A stretch of 64,000 bases of DNA, from contig CM041779.1 of assembly GCA_023374045.1 (NCBI GenBank), positions 145,391,485 through 145,455,484 on the forward strand, read 5' to 3'. Source of the stretch: Limonium bicolor. Its lineage: Eukaryota; Streptophyta; Magnoliopsida; Caryophyllales; Plumbaginaceae. Below are positions 20,397-34,300 of the stretch, piece by piece. The notes under the pieces are model-generated. The model ran no database searches. It had not been told where the DNA came from and saw only the letters and a list, made by a program, of their open reading frames with translations. The number at the start of each line of letters is the position of its first letter. The stretch's first letter is position 1. The position numbers and the translations under genes were made by a program.

Positions 20397-20894
20397 CTAA
20401 CAGAAGACCCGGTGGTGATGATTTTTCTTCCTCAAACTGGAGGATGTAAAAATCCTCCTCTTGTAGGTGAGGCTCACAGAAAGAACGCTGATCAATATCA
20501 TCTTCAGAGAAGTTAATTCTTCGAAGGTGATAATGGCGTTTTGTTTGGATATCTTGGTGGGAGGTGATGGCAATTCCTTCTCTTTATTTTCGAGGATGTA
20601 AATATCCTCATCTTCTTGATAGAGCACAGAGAAGGATGGAAACTGGCGGTAGGCGACTGTAAAGGAAAGAGAATAACTTACATCCGTAGTGGGGTGTTGT
20701 ACCTCATGAATTATTTCGCCCTTTGGTTGCTGTTCTGGTTGAGCGAGTTTCTCCAGGTAATCTGGTTGATCTTCTAACCAGAGTTGTTCTTGCAATATGA
20801 GACAATCTGCATAATCATGAGCTCCTCCACATACGGAGCAGTATAAATACTGTGAATAGCAAAACTCTTGCTCGTACACCTGTTCCATTTCCAT
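20397..20894 (-). pseudogene. N Gag remnant with CCHC-like finger
   Basis: The 165-residue frame begins with an ATG at 20892-20894. Residues 19-31 read CSVCGGAHDYADC, a C-X2-C-X3-H-X4-C finger like that of Athila Gag. The rest is acidic and not recognisable, and no capsid domain is present. The frame may be a relic or a small element-specific protein. Confidence 0.5.
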
Positions 20895-21345
20895 TTTTTT
20901 TGTTTTTGTATATAAAACGAAACTACTGAAACAGATAGGAAAATTAAATGATTAGAAACAACATAATAATAATATAAACAAATATAAAAATGAAGTAGCA
21001 ACAGATTGAAGAAGTTGGAGCAGATTGGAGAAGAAGAGAATTTTTTTTTTTTTTTCGGAACGCGTCTCTCTCTCTCTTTTTTTTTTTTTTTCGGAACGCG
21101 TCTCTTTTTTTTTTTCCGAATACGCTACTTACTGAAACAATAACAGATTAGAAAACACACATACTAATAATATAAACAAAATATAAAAGATAATTAATAT
21201 ACAACAACAAATAAAATAGACAAAATATAAAAGACTATTAATATAAACAACAAACAAAAATAAATAAACAAATATTCTAATATAACAAGTGAATAATCCG
21301 GGCTTAGGGACTAGAATAAACTAGTCCCCGGCAACGGCGCCATTT
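20895..21345 (-). other. N leader with primer-binding site and T-run repeat
   Basis: Minus-strand leader. The primer site complementary to the 3' end of tRNA-Asp occupies 21325-21342 (plus strand TCCCCGGCAACGGCGCCA), followed by TTT and the LTR at 21346. Bases 21040-21123 hold three copies of a long T run followed by CGGAACGCGTCTC or a variant. The remainder is A-rich with no ORF. Confidence 0.85.
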
Positions 21346-22939
21346 TGCAGACGTGTATTTGTGAGTGGTTAGAACAGGTGTAATTAACATAAAAGAAAGA
21401 AATTAAAACCCAAAATAACGTCGGGCTGCAAATAAATCCCGGTCGCAGTAGTATAGTGAAAATGTAAGCAACCGGATGTCGAACCGTGGGACTAATATAC
21501 ATATAATAGTACCTAAGCGTGTCACAAGAGGGGGGATTAATTGACTTGTAAAATAAATAAAAAGAAAGAATAAATAAACTAAGTTGACAGATAAATAAAA
21601 TGGAACTCTGGGTCAGGTTAATATAATCTGCATAATTAAGCTATCTCTACTGGTTTAATAATTTGGCAAGGTTCCTGTAATTATCTTAAGGACTAAGTCA
21701 TAGCCTCATAAGAACTCGTTCACCTGTAATGCAAGGTTCTAATCAAGGTTCAAGCAAAAGCCTGCGAACGGCAGAGGAGTATTGAGGAATTACATTTGCA
21801 ACTGAATACTAACTTTAAATCATAACAAGTTTCCTCCAGTTTTACGCCTTAATTAACCTGTCTATTTATCACCTGGTCTGATCAAAATAGACTTAGTAGA
21901 GAAATTTAATAAATTCGCGAGATCTATTAAAAAGGCGAGATGACTTTTAAAACGTAACAAACTGTATATAAATAAACCAGTAAAAATATTGCATAATTAA
22001 TACAGATACATAATAACTATTCCCAGAGTAAACGTAAACTAGCCTAACATATTAAATAGATAGATAGAGACGAGAGTAATAGAAATCATCCGTAATCACT
22101 CCGTCTCACTCTGCTATTTTGTGTACGTAGGGCTAGAGGTGAATTTGGTGGACTGTAAAATAAATAAATGGAGAAGGCGGGAGAAGAGAAATGAGATGGC
22201 GTGTGGTGAAGTGGTCGTGGATGGATTCTTGATTTTCGAGCAGAAGCTCGTGGCTTTTATAGAAGAAAAGAAGAAGAAAGGAAGATAGACAGACGCGTGA
22301 GCAAGCTGGAAATGATTGAGCTCATTGATTGCAGGGGACAGGCTCACGCGTGAGAGGGAATTAAGGTAGCGCCGCACGGAGTAGATAGATAAGGCAGTGG
22401 ACGAGTTGCACCTGAGAGTTGCAGACAGCCGGTCGATGAAGATAAGCTCGACATTTATACACGACCGCCTGATAACATGCGGTCTCCTCTCTGCTGTCCG
22501 CCCATTTAGAGGCGGTCTCCTCCTCTCTTGTCCGCCTGTTAACAAGAGGACACACTTGTGTCTTGTCCGCCTCTTAACAGGAGGACACTTGTGTCTTGTC
22601 CGCCTCTTAACAGGAGGACACTTGTGTCTTGTCCGCCTCTTAACAGGAGGACACACTTGTGTCTTGTCCGCCTCTTAATAGGAGGACATGGCTTATTTCT
22701 TCTACCGGCTCTAGATTCTTCGTTTGGACTCCGTTTTCTGAGCCGTTTACGTCTATGCGTTCGTCTCTTCGTCTACTTTACTTCCAGCTTGGTTTTCCTC
22801 ATGTTAAACCAATAAATTTGTGAGATAATAATAAAACATAAACTAGAGGAAAACTAACCGAAGTGGAGAAATGAGCAAGAAAAGTGCTAAATAATATATG
22901 AAATACACCTATAAATCATGCTCATTTGGACACTTATCA
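21346..22939 (-). repeat. N 5' LTR (right copy)
   Basis: This is the partner of 17505-19104, 1594 bp. It is the 5' LTR in element orientation because the primer site abuts it. The dyad array is at 22463-22688. Confidence 0.9.
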
Positions 22940-23941
22940 GTGTCTAACAAGACCTAAACACTTGCTTGTGTGTGACTTAAACAATATGTTGTGTGATCAC
23001 TAACAAGTGCTAACCGGGGGAGTGAGGAGTCCGGTCATGTTCCGGCCACGCGTGTGAGGACGGGAGTCGATGTCATATCCGGTTCGGCTCTCTTGGTGTA
23101 TGTATAGGTTGTATTCCAATTTGGTCTCAACCTTCCCTTAGCTTATCCAAAGCTAGTTTACTGACTCACGTCGGGCCACAGGGGCATACAAATGTTATTT
23201 CGGTGTGCTTGGGATTACTATATCCGACACACCTTGGGTATAAGTTAACCGTACGATATAACTGGACGGTAACGAGGTTGGTAATGAGCTTAGCATGAGA
23301 TTGGCATTAATCTCTAGGCTCACTATGTTTACTAACTATGGTGGAAGGTTCCTTGTGTGAACCGGTTTCATGGTGTTATGTATTGTTATGGTGCTATGCA
23401 ATTTCCCTTGCTATGCTATGTTATATATATGTTGGATGTTTAAAATGAATGCCATGTTATCATGACAATTGGTTGCGCGTATCCCGGTAGCCGATGGGCT
23501 GCGCGTTAACCATACCAGCAAAGGTTGCTGACCCCCTCGGGGGCTCCATATTTTACTGCAGGATGAGGATCGAAGAAGCGGAGTGGCTCTAGATCCTAGG
23601 TCGTTGATGTACTTTTGGTTATTTTGGTTGTTGAGCCCGGGATGCGCCTGTGCTCCCGAGGCATTTCATCTTGGTACCGTTCGTTAAACAGTGGTGGATG
23701 GTTACAGTTGGTAGTTGTGATGTAAATTAAATACTCGGTATTGTTGGCTATATATATATGTGTGGATGTTAGGATCTATGCTCGGGAGTCTGATCATCAG
23801 ACCGATACACTTGTATTTATTCTGCCTAGTTAACCACGTGGGTGGTTAATGGCGTTGTAACACCAAAGCGTTAAATTATTATTGGTTGGTTATTTCCGCT
23901 GCGATTTCAGTAGTTGGTAGGGGCGTTGTAGGGGTGTTACA
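22940..23941 (+). repeat. E2 3' LTR, right part
   Basis: It starts with the second GTGTC copy (22940-22944) and continues the E2 LTR from TAACAAGACC, matching 7276-8274 of the 5' LTR. It includes the CCCCC/GGGGG dyad at 23531-23543 and ends GGGGTGTTACA at 23941, followed by the E2 TSD CATAA. Confidence 0.94.
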
Positions 23942-26730
23942 CATAAAGTAACCTTTAATGACATAAAAGCAAAACTAGCTCAATTATTTCATTTGCCTTG
24001 CTTCCCAGCCGACACCAGCTTGCTTCAGCCTCTATTTTGCTTCTCAAAACCGTGGGGAACACTCCATATTCAGAAGAGAACAACAATTGACATAGGTAAG
24101 CTTATTAAGCCATTTTATGTTCATTCTCTTCACAATTCTTTCCTCTTTTCATGGAGCTAAGCAACAACCATTTCCATCCATGTTTCTAGCTTGTTTTGGA
24201 GGTTGAAAGGAGGGCAAATATCGGCTGTAACAAGGGAAGGAGGTGGAGAAATCTAATCTTGTTCTTAAGGTATAAAAATGTGCTTTAAGCACTTATCTTT
24301 TGATTCCCTTCAAATCCGGTTGAGAAACTTTGTTTCCTAGGCTTATAATCTTCTTCTTAACATAGTTATTCAGTTGGTATATCAAGAGCTTCAAGGTATA
24401 GCCAAATCCAAGCCAAAAACACCATTTTTGGCATTTTAATCAAGGTAAAAATTAGCCATCTTCTAATCTGAGTTATACGAGTTTAAAGCTTGGTTTTAGT
24501 AGCTCTTTTGATGGTCTTGTTCTACTGTAAAAACAGGCCGAGGAACACTTATGCTTACCTTGGTATTCTAAGGTAAATTTTACCTTGAAAATATACATTA
24601 AACACTTCTTATGGTTAGATCTTGCTTGGAGACTAATCATGCCTTAATTGCTGTTTGAAAACATGTAAAGTAAGCTGTGGAAAGTTAATCTCCAAACAGC
24701 CGTGGCCAAACAAGGCCTAAACTTGGCAAAAACAAGGTATAAATCACTTAAACCTTCACTTGGTATATTAATATGTGTTTATACATATGTGTATAATATA
24801 TGCCGTGAGTGAACAAGGTTTATAGGTCTTATTTTGACCTTAGGTGATTAAGGAATGGTTTAGTAAATTTTATAACTAATTAATTAACATAATTGTCAAA
24901 TTTAAGACATTATGTGGAAAGTTGGTAAATATGGAAAATTATGTGGTGAGGGCCGAGAGTTTAAAGTACTTTTGGGTATTTATGTGTAATTTATTTTATA
25001 AGCTAATGTTTGTAATAAGGCCATGTACTTTAGGCCATTTTATTTATGTATTTATAAGGTTTTAATTAAGTTTAGGTGCTAAAAATAAATTACCGCAAGG
25101 AATTGGGGTTATAGTGTAAATAAATTAAATTTGGGGGCTATATATAAATAAAACTGAAAATTAGAGGTTTAAAGGAGTTTAAATAAAAATTATAAGATTA
25201 TATAAAGTTTTGGGGTTAAATGGTAATTTCTGGAAAATATGGGTATAAAACCGTAATATATGGGGATTGGATGATGGTCAAGGAAATATTAAGGTGGTCA
25301 ACCTTGACCATATGGTAGGTTTTGACCAAATTAAATAAGTTAGATAACTTATTTAAGGTTTTATAATAAGATAAGTATTTAATTGTAACAATTTTATAAC
25401 ATATGTGGTAAATATGCTATTACCAAAAATAAAGGGTGTAAAATGGTATTATAAACACCCATGGGCTATTAGGAATTTTTAGGAATTTATTTGGTTGGTT
25501 TTGGAATTAAAATAAACTATATATGTATAATATATAGTTATTATGTCATTATGACACTTTGGAATAAAAGATGTGGTGGATTGGCAAATACCGAAAGTAT
25601 ATGGGTTAGTAATAATAATTATAACCCTTTGGTGAAATTTGGTGATTTTTAGAATAATATAAGAGTACTTAATAAGATATATGTATAATATATAGTTTTA
25701 ATGTTATTATAAAACTATATGTTATAAATTGGACCAAATGGCAATTATAGAAGCTTGGTGGGTTAGAAAAATAATATGGAACAGCACAAGGCCTGTTCGG
25801 TAATTTTACAAAAATAAAACCATAGGTTATACTCTTTTATAAGTTAAAAATGTTATATTATATGGTATATATAACATGGTATAAATTATGGGGTGAGTTT
25901 GTAAATAAAGGAAACTATGGATTATGGAAAAGAATAAGGTATAAATGTATATGCCTATGCGGCAATATTATATAGTTTTGTATAAAAACTATAGGTTATA
26001 AATTAAAGGGAATAAAAAAATATCATATTATATGATATTAGTATATGGTATAACATTACATAATGTTATGTGGTCAAAATGAAATTAAAGAAAAGTTAAG
26101 GGCGGTACCGAGAATAAAAGAATTGGAAAATGAATTTTAGACTATGGTCTATAATATTATAAATGTTATAACAATTATATGGTATTAATGAGGTTTAAAT
26201 GGAATTAATATAAGTAAAGGTATTCACATTAAATAATGTGATAAACTATAAATAAGTAAGATTTATAAACTAAGGTATTTATTGATTAAACCTTAGGGGT
26301 TGTAATTATACAACATAAAATGTTACATAGTATTAGGATAATAATCTTAATACAAGTTGTATAATATAATACAACTAATGGGAATAATCATCTAATATAA
26401 GATGATAAAATGTAACATATAATATAAGAGTTTTCTAACTCATGAAACTTACCTATATGATAAATATATATATATGGTATAATAATGTATATAAGGGTGG
26501 ATATTATGGTTGGAAACCTTATAATATAATGGTGGTGGTTATTACATAAAATAGTTACAAACTATAAGTTATAAGTTTTGAATACAAATATAGTTTACTA
26601 AAGATAATGGATTATATAATACAATGTATTATAATGGATGGTGGGAAAATAATGCAAACTAATAAGTAATGCATGCATATATGCAACTATAGGTTATATA
26701 CCTAAATTTGAGATGGATAAGATTAAAGAA
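23942..26730 (+). repeat. Host LTR H, piece 3 of 6
   Basis: AT-rich, non-coding. It begins with the E2 TSD (23942-23946) and ends with the E3 TSD AAGAA (26726-26730). Its reverse complement matches 36970-39450 of S3 in long collinear blocks: a Leu-like TTTGGCCA segment near 24700, the TTGACCATATGG block near 25300, and the (TA)n region near 26465 against 37110. The divergence is much greater than between the E2 LTRs, so H and S3 are old relatives in opposite orientation. Confidence 0.82.
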
Positions 26731-29700
26731 TGAAATACCCCAAACCTAACTATGCTAAATAAACATCAATTTATGATGTAGTAAGGCTAAAATATGCCTT
26801 AGAAAGATTGATAGACAATTTAAACCAAGGAAAACACAAGAAAATGCCTTAAGGGCAATTTAGGCAAAAATGTGCTCTAAGCTTGGAGTGACTTTGATTA
26901 GCACCCAAATATCATTATAAGACCTTATTAACATGCTAATGGACATGTTAAATCAATTAGCAAAGAAAACCAAGCTCAAAAACAAGCTTAAACACAAAAT
27001 GTGCTTTAAGACTCCTTAAAGCACCTTTTTGAGAAATTGTCTTAGAAATGGGTTTTGAGTGGCTAAATGCCTATGATTACATCTTAATCAACATGTGTGC
27101 TAATTAGTATCACATTAGGAAGTCTAAATCAATGGGAAACCAAAAATTTCACAAATATGTGCACTAATTTGTGAATAGTGCTAAATAGTGCCCAAATTAA
27201 GCTTAAGTCAACATAAGTCAATAAGATGGTCAACCAAGACCATAAATATCTCCATTATAAGAGGGGGCCGGTTTTTGATGTGGGGAGTCACCACATGACT
27301 AAGCAATTAAAGGAAAATGAGAGGAAAGTAAAAGAAAGTTACTATTTGCTTTTAAAAGTAAAATATCTTATATTAGCCTACCTTTCTTCTTCTCTCTCTT
27401 CATTTCTCTTCTTCCCACGGTTTTCTTCACCTCCTCTCTCTATATTCATGTAAGAGCAGCCTCCATTGTTGCCTCACCTTGCTTTGTCCATAACTTGCTC
27501 ATTTTAGCTCCAAATCAAAAACTAAACACATATTATTCTTAGTTAGCTCAAGCTCTAGCTTTCTATCTTTTCAAATCCTTCAAAGCTCCATTTCGGTGCC
27601 AAGGGAAAACTCCATTGATGGAGGAAAATCAAGTTTGAAGAGCCCATTTGGTTCTCCATTCTCTTAAGGTAAAGAATATGTAAGAAAAACCATCTTTCCA
27701 TCACTTCATCACATGTCCGATAAATACACTCATGGGGCTTCATTTTTATGCCTTGTTCTAGCTTATTTTATATTCGCCAAGGGCTACAGGAGGTCCTTCT
27801 TGATTCATATCCAAGCCTACCTTAAGACTCCAAGGTAAAACATTCAATTTAACCTAAAAACACATTTTTTAACCTAGGTTTTATTCCTTAAGGTTAGTGT
27901 GTTTGTTTAATACTCATTGGAGTCATTGAATATTGATTAGAACATTGGCAAAGGAAATTTAATGGTGGCCGAGATTCATCCATGAAGAAGGTCTAAGGAG
28001 GAAGTTAAGATAAGCTTGGGAAAACAAGGTAAAATGCTTACCTAAGGGTGGTTTAAGTTTTAAGGGATGGTATTTAAATAAGTACTAATGTGGCTTAGAG
28101 CTTACATTGTGTAATGGGTTATATAACCTAGGAAAAAGAATTTAAACAAGCTTGTAAACTTGTGACTAAGGAGCCAATGGGAATTAGTAAGTAAGATAAG
28201 TTTAAGATGGATTTTAGGAGCATTATAACTGCTATGAGATTGATGGGTGTATTTGCAGGTTGAAAGCTTTTATATGTGGGAAATTCAGTGTTTAAATTCA
28301 GGTCATTTAAGGGCCTAAGAGCCATGTTATTTAAGAGCCTTAGTGCTATGCAATTTAAGATTATTGCACTATATTGAGTTTGTTGTCAATGAGTTGATTT
28401 GGGTGAGAAAATATGATGAGAAAGAACTTGATGTGTGTGAAATGGTTGAATGAGGAAAACAATGCTTATGGGCATGATAATATACTAGAGGAGCTATGGC
28501 GAAATTTGAGTAGAAAAAGAAGTGTTTAAGTGGTGGTTGTGAATTGATATTAAATAGGGTTTACTAGGAGACCTTAAAAGGGATTTGAGTGGAAATGAGT
28601 TAACTAAGGAGTTCTTGAGGTTTAGAATGACCTAGAATGGTCTATGAGGAAACTAGAGTTTAGATGGGTGTGTTGAACACACCAAAGTCATGGTATGAGG
28701 AATGGTAAGACTTGTGCAAATTTGGAGGAGAAGGTGTATAATGATTTAAGATAATTTAGGTATGAACTAGGGAATATAACAATGAGAGTTTTGAGAAGCT
28801 TGCGTAAGTGTGATGATGCTAGTAGTGGACTAATGAGGTTTAGTTTAGATGGTAATGAGTGGACTTAGGTGATGGAAGAGAAAAGTGTAAGAGAATGTTG
28901 TAAGTTGTCAAGGAAAAGACTAGGAATGTAAAAGAGCGTGTGATCATGAGAATGGTGAGTAAGTTGAGTAAAAGGAGATGGAAATGTCTAAGGAGGGTGT
29001 AGGATAGTCAAGGTGAAGAAGAAGAAGAACAAGGTTAAGGTGCTAAGAAGATGGGGAGAAATGCATAGGTAAGTTCATGAGTTTTGGTTGATGAGTAGCG
29101 AAAGGAAAGAAAGGAATTGTGCATGGACATGCAAGATAACCTTGGAAGGTTTAGCAAGCAAAGATGGGATGTAATAAGGCTTGGGGAGAAGTCATGTTGA
29201 TTGGAAAGGAAACACTTTGGATAGTTAGAGTTTTAGACAAAAATTACATGTTGGAAAAATAAGGAAATAAGCAACAAGTGTTAGGAATTCTTGTAAGGAT
29301 TGAGAAAGTGGTTAAGGAGGTTTTAGAGAATGTTCTAAGGTGAGTTTAAGTGCCTATATGGTATTAAGACATAATGGGACACTTGTGGAAGAGTTGGGCA
29401 TCTTGGCAAGAAATGATAAGTGTTTAAGGGTATATAAGATGAGTTTTCTGGCACGTCCGAACTTCCGTCCGAATTTGGAAGCTCGGACATGCCCTGTTAC
29501 GTTTAAATTTTCCGAGTCTCGACCAGAGTCTGAACTTCAGTCCGGACTTAGATGTTCGGACACTTGAAATTTTTTCGGAGATTTTTCCTCGACCTATGTC
29601 CGAACTTTGGAAGCTCGGACACATGTTCGGACATACGTCTGGTTGCACCCTTTTGAGTCTCGGCTTGCGTCCGAACTTCAGAAGCTCGGACACATGTTTG

Positions 29701-31323
29701 GACATGGTGCTGTTTTGACCAAAAACTTTGTTTAAGGTTAGGAAATGATATCTAATGGTGGGGATTGATGGATATTGATGTTATAAAGTTATTAAGGGCA
29801 TGCTTGGAGGGTGGAATGACTACTGAGTGGGTGAATAAGTATAAGGTATGAGGAGAAGTGATTCACTTAAGATTAAGTTTGTAAGAACTTAAGTGGTGTT
29901 AGATGGGGATCATTAGTGACTAAGTGAGTTAAGTAAGTCAGCTTTATTGGAAAAGTAATTAACAACCTAAAATTTAATGAATGTTTTAGGGTTTGAGAAT
30001 TTGGACTCCAGAGGAGAGTAAGCAACCGAACGACCAACGGTGAACGGTACAGTTCTTCTTGTGACCTGCTTGCTAACGAGGTATCCCTTGGCTTGTGTGC
30101 TATTTGTTTTTGTGTGCTCACTAAACAAGATAAAGCATGCAACCGGAACATTATGTTTATTGTATTGTTGTGTGATGTTTGAAAACTAACACAACTTACC
30201 GTGAGAACCTACTAACTAACGTTTAGTAAGGAATTGTGTGAGACTAAGGAACACTCCCTAATATTAGTTTGTTAGTAACCGAAAGAGGTTTAACCAACAA
30301 ACATTGTCTTAAGACTCCTACTAACTGATACTTGGGGGGAGTGAGGAACCCGGGACTGACTCCGGCCATGCATGCTAAGGAAAGGGGGTCGGTATCTAAA
30401 GCAGATCCGACTTCCGCTTAAGGACTTGTCTTCGGACTTGTAGCCTAGGGTCGGTTGACCGGCTCAGCTACATTGGACATCCAGTCCAAGGTAGGTGGCA
30501 TTAAAATGGCGTGGGGGGATCTAGCCTACATCCCCAACAATTTAAGAATGTTGTTTATTGCCGGTAAGTGTCCTGCTGGCTAGGGTTAACCAAGCCCTAC
30601 GAAAATAAACAACGAACTAAGGGTTAACCAGTTCCCAATGAGAGAACGGTTGGCATGATGGTTTGTATTATAAGACTGAGATAAGCTACATCCATTCCTT
30701 TTTAAAAGGATGGTTGTTTTCTAAGACTAAGATAAGACTAAGATTGAGGTAAGATAAGGATGGACTAAGATTAAGAGGAAACGTAACTTAAGGAGTGAAG
30801 TAATTGACTCACTAAATAAGGGAACACATTTAAGTCGTTCATTGTGTTTGAACTTTGATTGTTCATATTTGGGTTGTTGTTTATTGCACTTTCTATTATG
30901 TTGTGCATCTAATCAACCTCTATGCTATCGGCAATTAGTCATCATACCACGTTAGCTTAGGGGCCATGAGAGGATCGTACCAGCATTCGTGCTGACCCCC
31001 TTTGGGGGCTGTTTTTACTACACAGGTGGACGTCAGGAGGCAGCCGTCACGAGAGTAAGATGGGGTACAAGCGTTACGGGTTAAGTGTAGCCTACGTGTT
31101 GTGCATGTACACTCGTATGGCAATTTGAGTTAGTAAGATGTATAGGATGTGAGGGGACTGTAAGAAGGATATGTATTTGGTTAAGATTTGTATGTACTAA
31201 TGTTCGGTATATTCTGTCTGTCAGACCGTGGCAAGGTCCTGGAGTGTATTGAATTCCGTTGTGACGTGTATATATATGTTGTTAAGTTGCGAAACCACAT
31301 TTGGATTGAGATGGGGTGTTACA
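26731..31323 (+). repeat. E3 5' LTR (4593 bp)
   Basis: It starts TGAAATACCCC and ends GGGGTGTTACA. It has the GGGGGCCGG block and GTGGGGAGTCACCAC palindrome near 27265-27295, a CT-rich stretch near 27385-27445, the TATTTGCAGGTTGAAAGC block near 28250, the dyad array 29454-29706, and the CCCCC/GGGGG dyad at 30995-31008. No gene. Confidence 0.93.
29454..29706. repeat. Dyad-repeat array in E3 5' LTR (four copies)
   Basis: Four units of GTCCGAACTTC.GAAGCTCGGACA(C)ATGTTCGGACAT are spaced about 60-70 bases apart, related to the E2 array. The 3' LTR copy is at 44809-45061 and differs at several positions. Confidence 0.85.
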
Positions 31324-34300
31324 AAAAGTGGTATCAGAGCGTAGTTACGCTCTGAAGACAAGAATTACCGAACTTAGGAGAATACTGAGGTTGAGTTTGA
31401 GTTATGGGTTAAGGGTTGAGTGTTAGAGTGAGAGGTGCGTTAGCTAGGGCTTCCCGGTGTTTACCGGATATCCATAGTACCTAGACCCGCCCTCCACATC
31501 CCTTGCTTGAATTATGGGGAACAAATGCCAGAGAGAAGAAATCTTTCTTTTACTCGGGAAAACCCGATCCGGTAGTTAGTTAACAGTAAGCAATACGAGA
31601 AACATCTTGTTGAACAACAGTTTATGAGAACTTGAACCTTTAAATTGGAGCGCAACGTGGAGATAGGCGCTGCCAACAGAATTTTACCAGTAAGAGAACG
31701 GTAATTACCGGCAACATGGGTCGACATGCTACGCAGTCAAGTTACACCGCAATACCAATGATAAGAAAAGCACTACGAGTGCAATGGATAAGAAAGGTTA
31801 AGCGACATGAACACCGGACAGTGGCCCGAATGAGCATAACCGTGGATGATACAAGCACGAGGGTTAAGATTACTGGAAAGTCCAGTTAGAAACGGGGACT
31901 CCAAACCCCATACAATGAGGAAGGTTACAAACCTGTTCGACGTAGCACAGACAACGATAAAAACATACAAATTGTATACCGGAATAGGACTACGATGTAG
32001 TGCCTGAAGGAGGATCATTACTAAGTAACCACGACAAAATGTGTGGAAACGGGAGCGAAAGTCAAGACATGAGTAAATAACGAGGGTTCCCTCAGAAAGA
32101 GGAACACCCTGTTAAGTGATAGCACTGTCAAAACGGCAAGGAAATTGCTAAACGGTCAGTTATCCAAACTAAAGAACATTGAAGGAGTCCCGAGGACTAC
32201 CAAAGATATAAAATGTTAGGAGGAAGTACCATTACTGATGCGCACAGTACCGGTAACCCATCTTGCATGGCGCACTTGCCATAGCAAGTGCTACCACGGT
32301 TAAGCTACACGGGAAGCCATCATGGCGAGATAACAGAACACTACAGTTGTAGTACACACTAATACCGGATCGTAAATCTATAAGAACGGGAAAATGAGAC
32401 CTTGGAAGGGCCTGACGGCCTGACCACGATAAGATGAGTGGATACACCAGTCAGCAATGATCTGAACTTGGACAGAATACTAAACGATATAAATATTAGC
32501 AACGGTACATCCTACTACAACAACAACCGACAGTGCGCTGAGAACACCAATCCCAAACCCCAAGAGGAAAACATAAGAGATCGCTCAACAATGCGAGCAA
32601 AACACTACGTAAGTGATAACGTACAAGGAATGCATTACGGAATACAATGGAGACCGTTGACACAACGACTTTCAACAAGAATGGGATAAGACTCCCAGAA
32701 TGATCACTAAGAATACCGGTAATAAGCATTATTCAATGAAGATGTTAGTAAACCCCAGGAACAAGGATAAAAGGAATGAGCGTAAGCTATAACCTACTAA
32801 GGATTAAAGACGTACAACCCTGGAAAAGGACAGAGGACTACCCCCACAGAGCGGGCATAGTCGAGCCGAACAAACTAATGAATGACAGTTAATACTGTTT
32901 GTCTAACTCATTAACACCCAAGTATGATTGATCATCAACGGGTGGCGTAGTCAACGGAAGTTGAACGAAGCGTTTAGATGGAAGTATAAGATGACAGGAT
33001 GATATCCAACTTGGGCACCGTAAGGCAAACGCCTAATACGAACCTAACCTTGATTGCTAAAAGACATAAGTCTAGCAAAAATGACAGTATTTTCGAGGAC
33101 ACTAAGTAACCTCAGATCACCTGAATAAACTTCCACAGCAGGAACCAGGATGCATCAACTTACCATGATACCCGATACTACATTTAATATGTAACCTAAC
33201 GGTAGATAGTGTTCAAAGAAACAAAAACCTATAAGGATGACCTACAGATGAGTAAGAGTACAAGTATTGAACTGAGGCATTAAGCACTAAAAGCCTACGA
33301 GCCAAGGATGTTAACCACATCAGAGCCCGAGGCGCAGTAAGTTGTAAGAGAGCTTATTTAAGCCACGAAGGAACTACAATTCGTAGATATGTACGGTTAC
33401 CAAACCTATAACTTAGATTGTGGAAATATTGCCAGGAAAGGGCACCAATGAGAATAATGAGATAGTACATCGGCAGGGGCGGAGAACCAACCATGCCTTT
33501 TAGGGTGGGGATACCTCTCCTTCTTGTGAGGCCATGAGTGGGAATAAACCCCTCAAAAAGGGCTTTCACTTGTTAGAGAATGGAAACTGTAAACTTTGAG
33601 ATTACCTTAGAACATACTAGATACACTTGAGTAATAAGGAAGGCTGCAGAGACAGACCTCATATCCAACACCTAGGATTTAAAAATCAGTATTCGACAGA
33701 GATAAACATGGTGAGTGCACAGAATGGCACGTCAAGTGACCAACGCTCAGAAGCTTGGGATTCAACGGATGACTTCGTCAGTAACCGGTTAGATTACATG
33801 GTAAACAACATCATAAAGGATGAAAGAATGTGAGAAAAATTGGCCTACTTATGAACCTGAGATTGAAGTAGAACACCTTCATATTAAGACATGACCATTT
33901 TACAACACGATACGGCAACCGCCATACACTGAAATGAGAGAACTCCCAGTGTGTTTACACCAAGAAGGGATTGAATATAAGATAAGATGTTAGAGTAAAT
34001 GAGTAAGTAGTTGCGCCATTAATGGGCAACATGGTGAAGGCCAACTACCACGGTAGTAGTGGTTGTGTGTACAATATTTATAAGTGGATTAAGTCATGGT
34101 GAGCGGTAAGGCGACCATTATGTATGAGCCGTCAAATATTGACACTGAGGCAATTAGATTTATGAGCTAAGATCGTTATAAGTAAGGAAATAAGATGGAA
34201 GACGAACTGTGCATTAATGCCAGTAGTCTGGACCTAGTTAGGTAAGATTTCACAGGACACACTACCCATTCCTTAAGGAACTGGAAGTGCATTCCTAGTA

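Larger units (their letters stand above)
17505..22939 (-). mobile_element. N: Athila-like non-autonomous LTR element nested in E2 3' LTR
   Basis: The element is 5435 bp with TSD GTGTC (17500-17504 and 22940-22944). Its two LTRs are 17505-19104 (1600 bp) and 21346-22939 (1594 bp). The tRNA-Asp primer site lies next to the right LTR and faces left, so N reads on the minus strand. The 2.2-kb interior has only a Gag-type zinc-finger remnant and no polymerase. It shares its internal 3' region and LTR end sequence with A4, so both belong to one broad Athila-type group. It must rely on proteins from another element. Confidence 0.9.
4453..23941 (+). mobile_element. E2: Tekay/Del-type Ty3/gypsy retrotransposon carrying an AlkB dioxygenase frame
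   Basis: This is a complete LTR retrotransposon on the plus strand with a perfect TSD CATAA (4448-4452 and 23942-23946). The 5' LTR is 4453-8274. The 3' LTR is 14687-23941, interrupted by element N. The primer site matches initiator tRNA-Met and the polypurine tract is AAGGGGGGTAGA. The coding order is Gag, zinc knuckles, AlkB, protease, reverse transcriptase, RNase H, integrase, chromodomain-like tail. Gene order, LTR length and chromodomain place it in the chromovirus Tekay/Del group. LTR lengths without N are 3822 and 3815 bp and differ visibly by only a few substitutions and short indels, so the insertion is young. Several coding breaks are noted in the individual entries. Confidence 0.95.
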
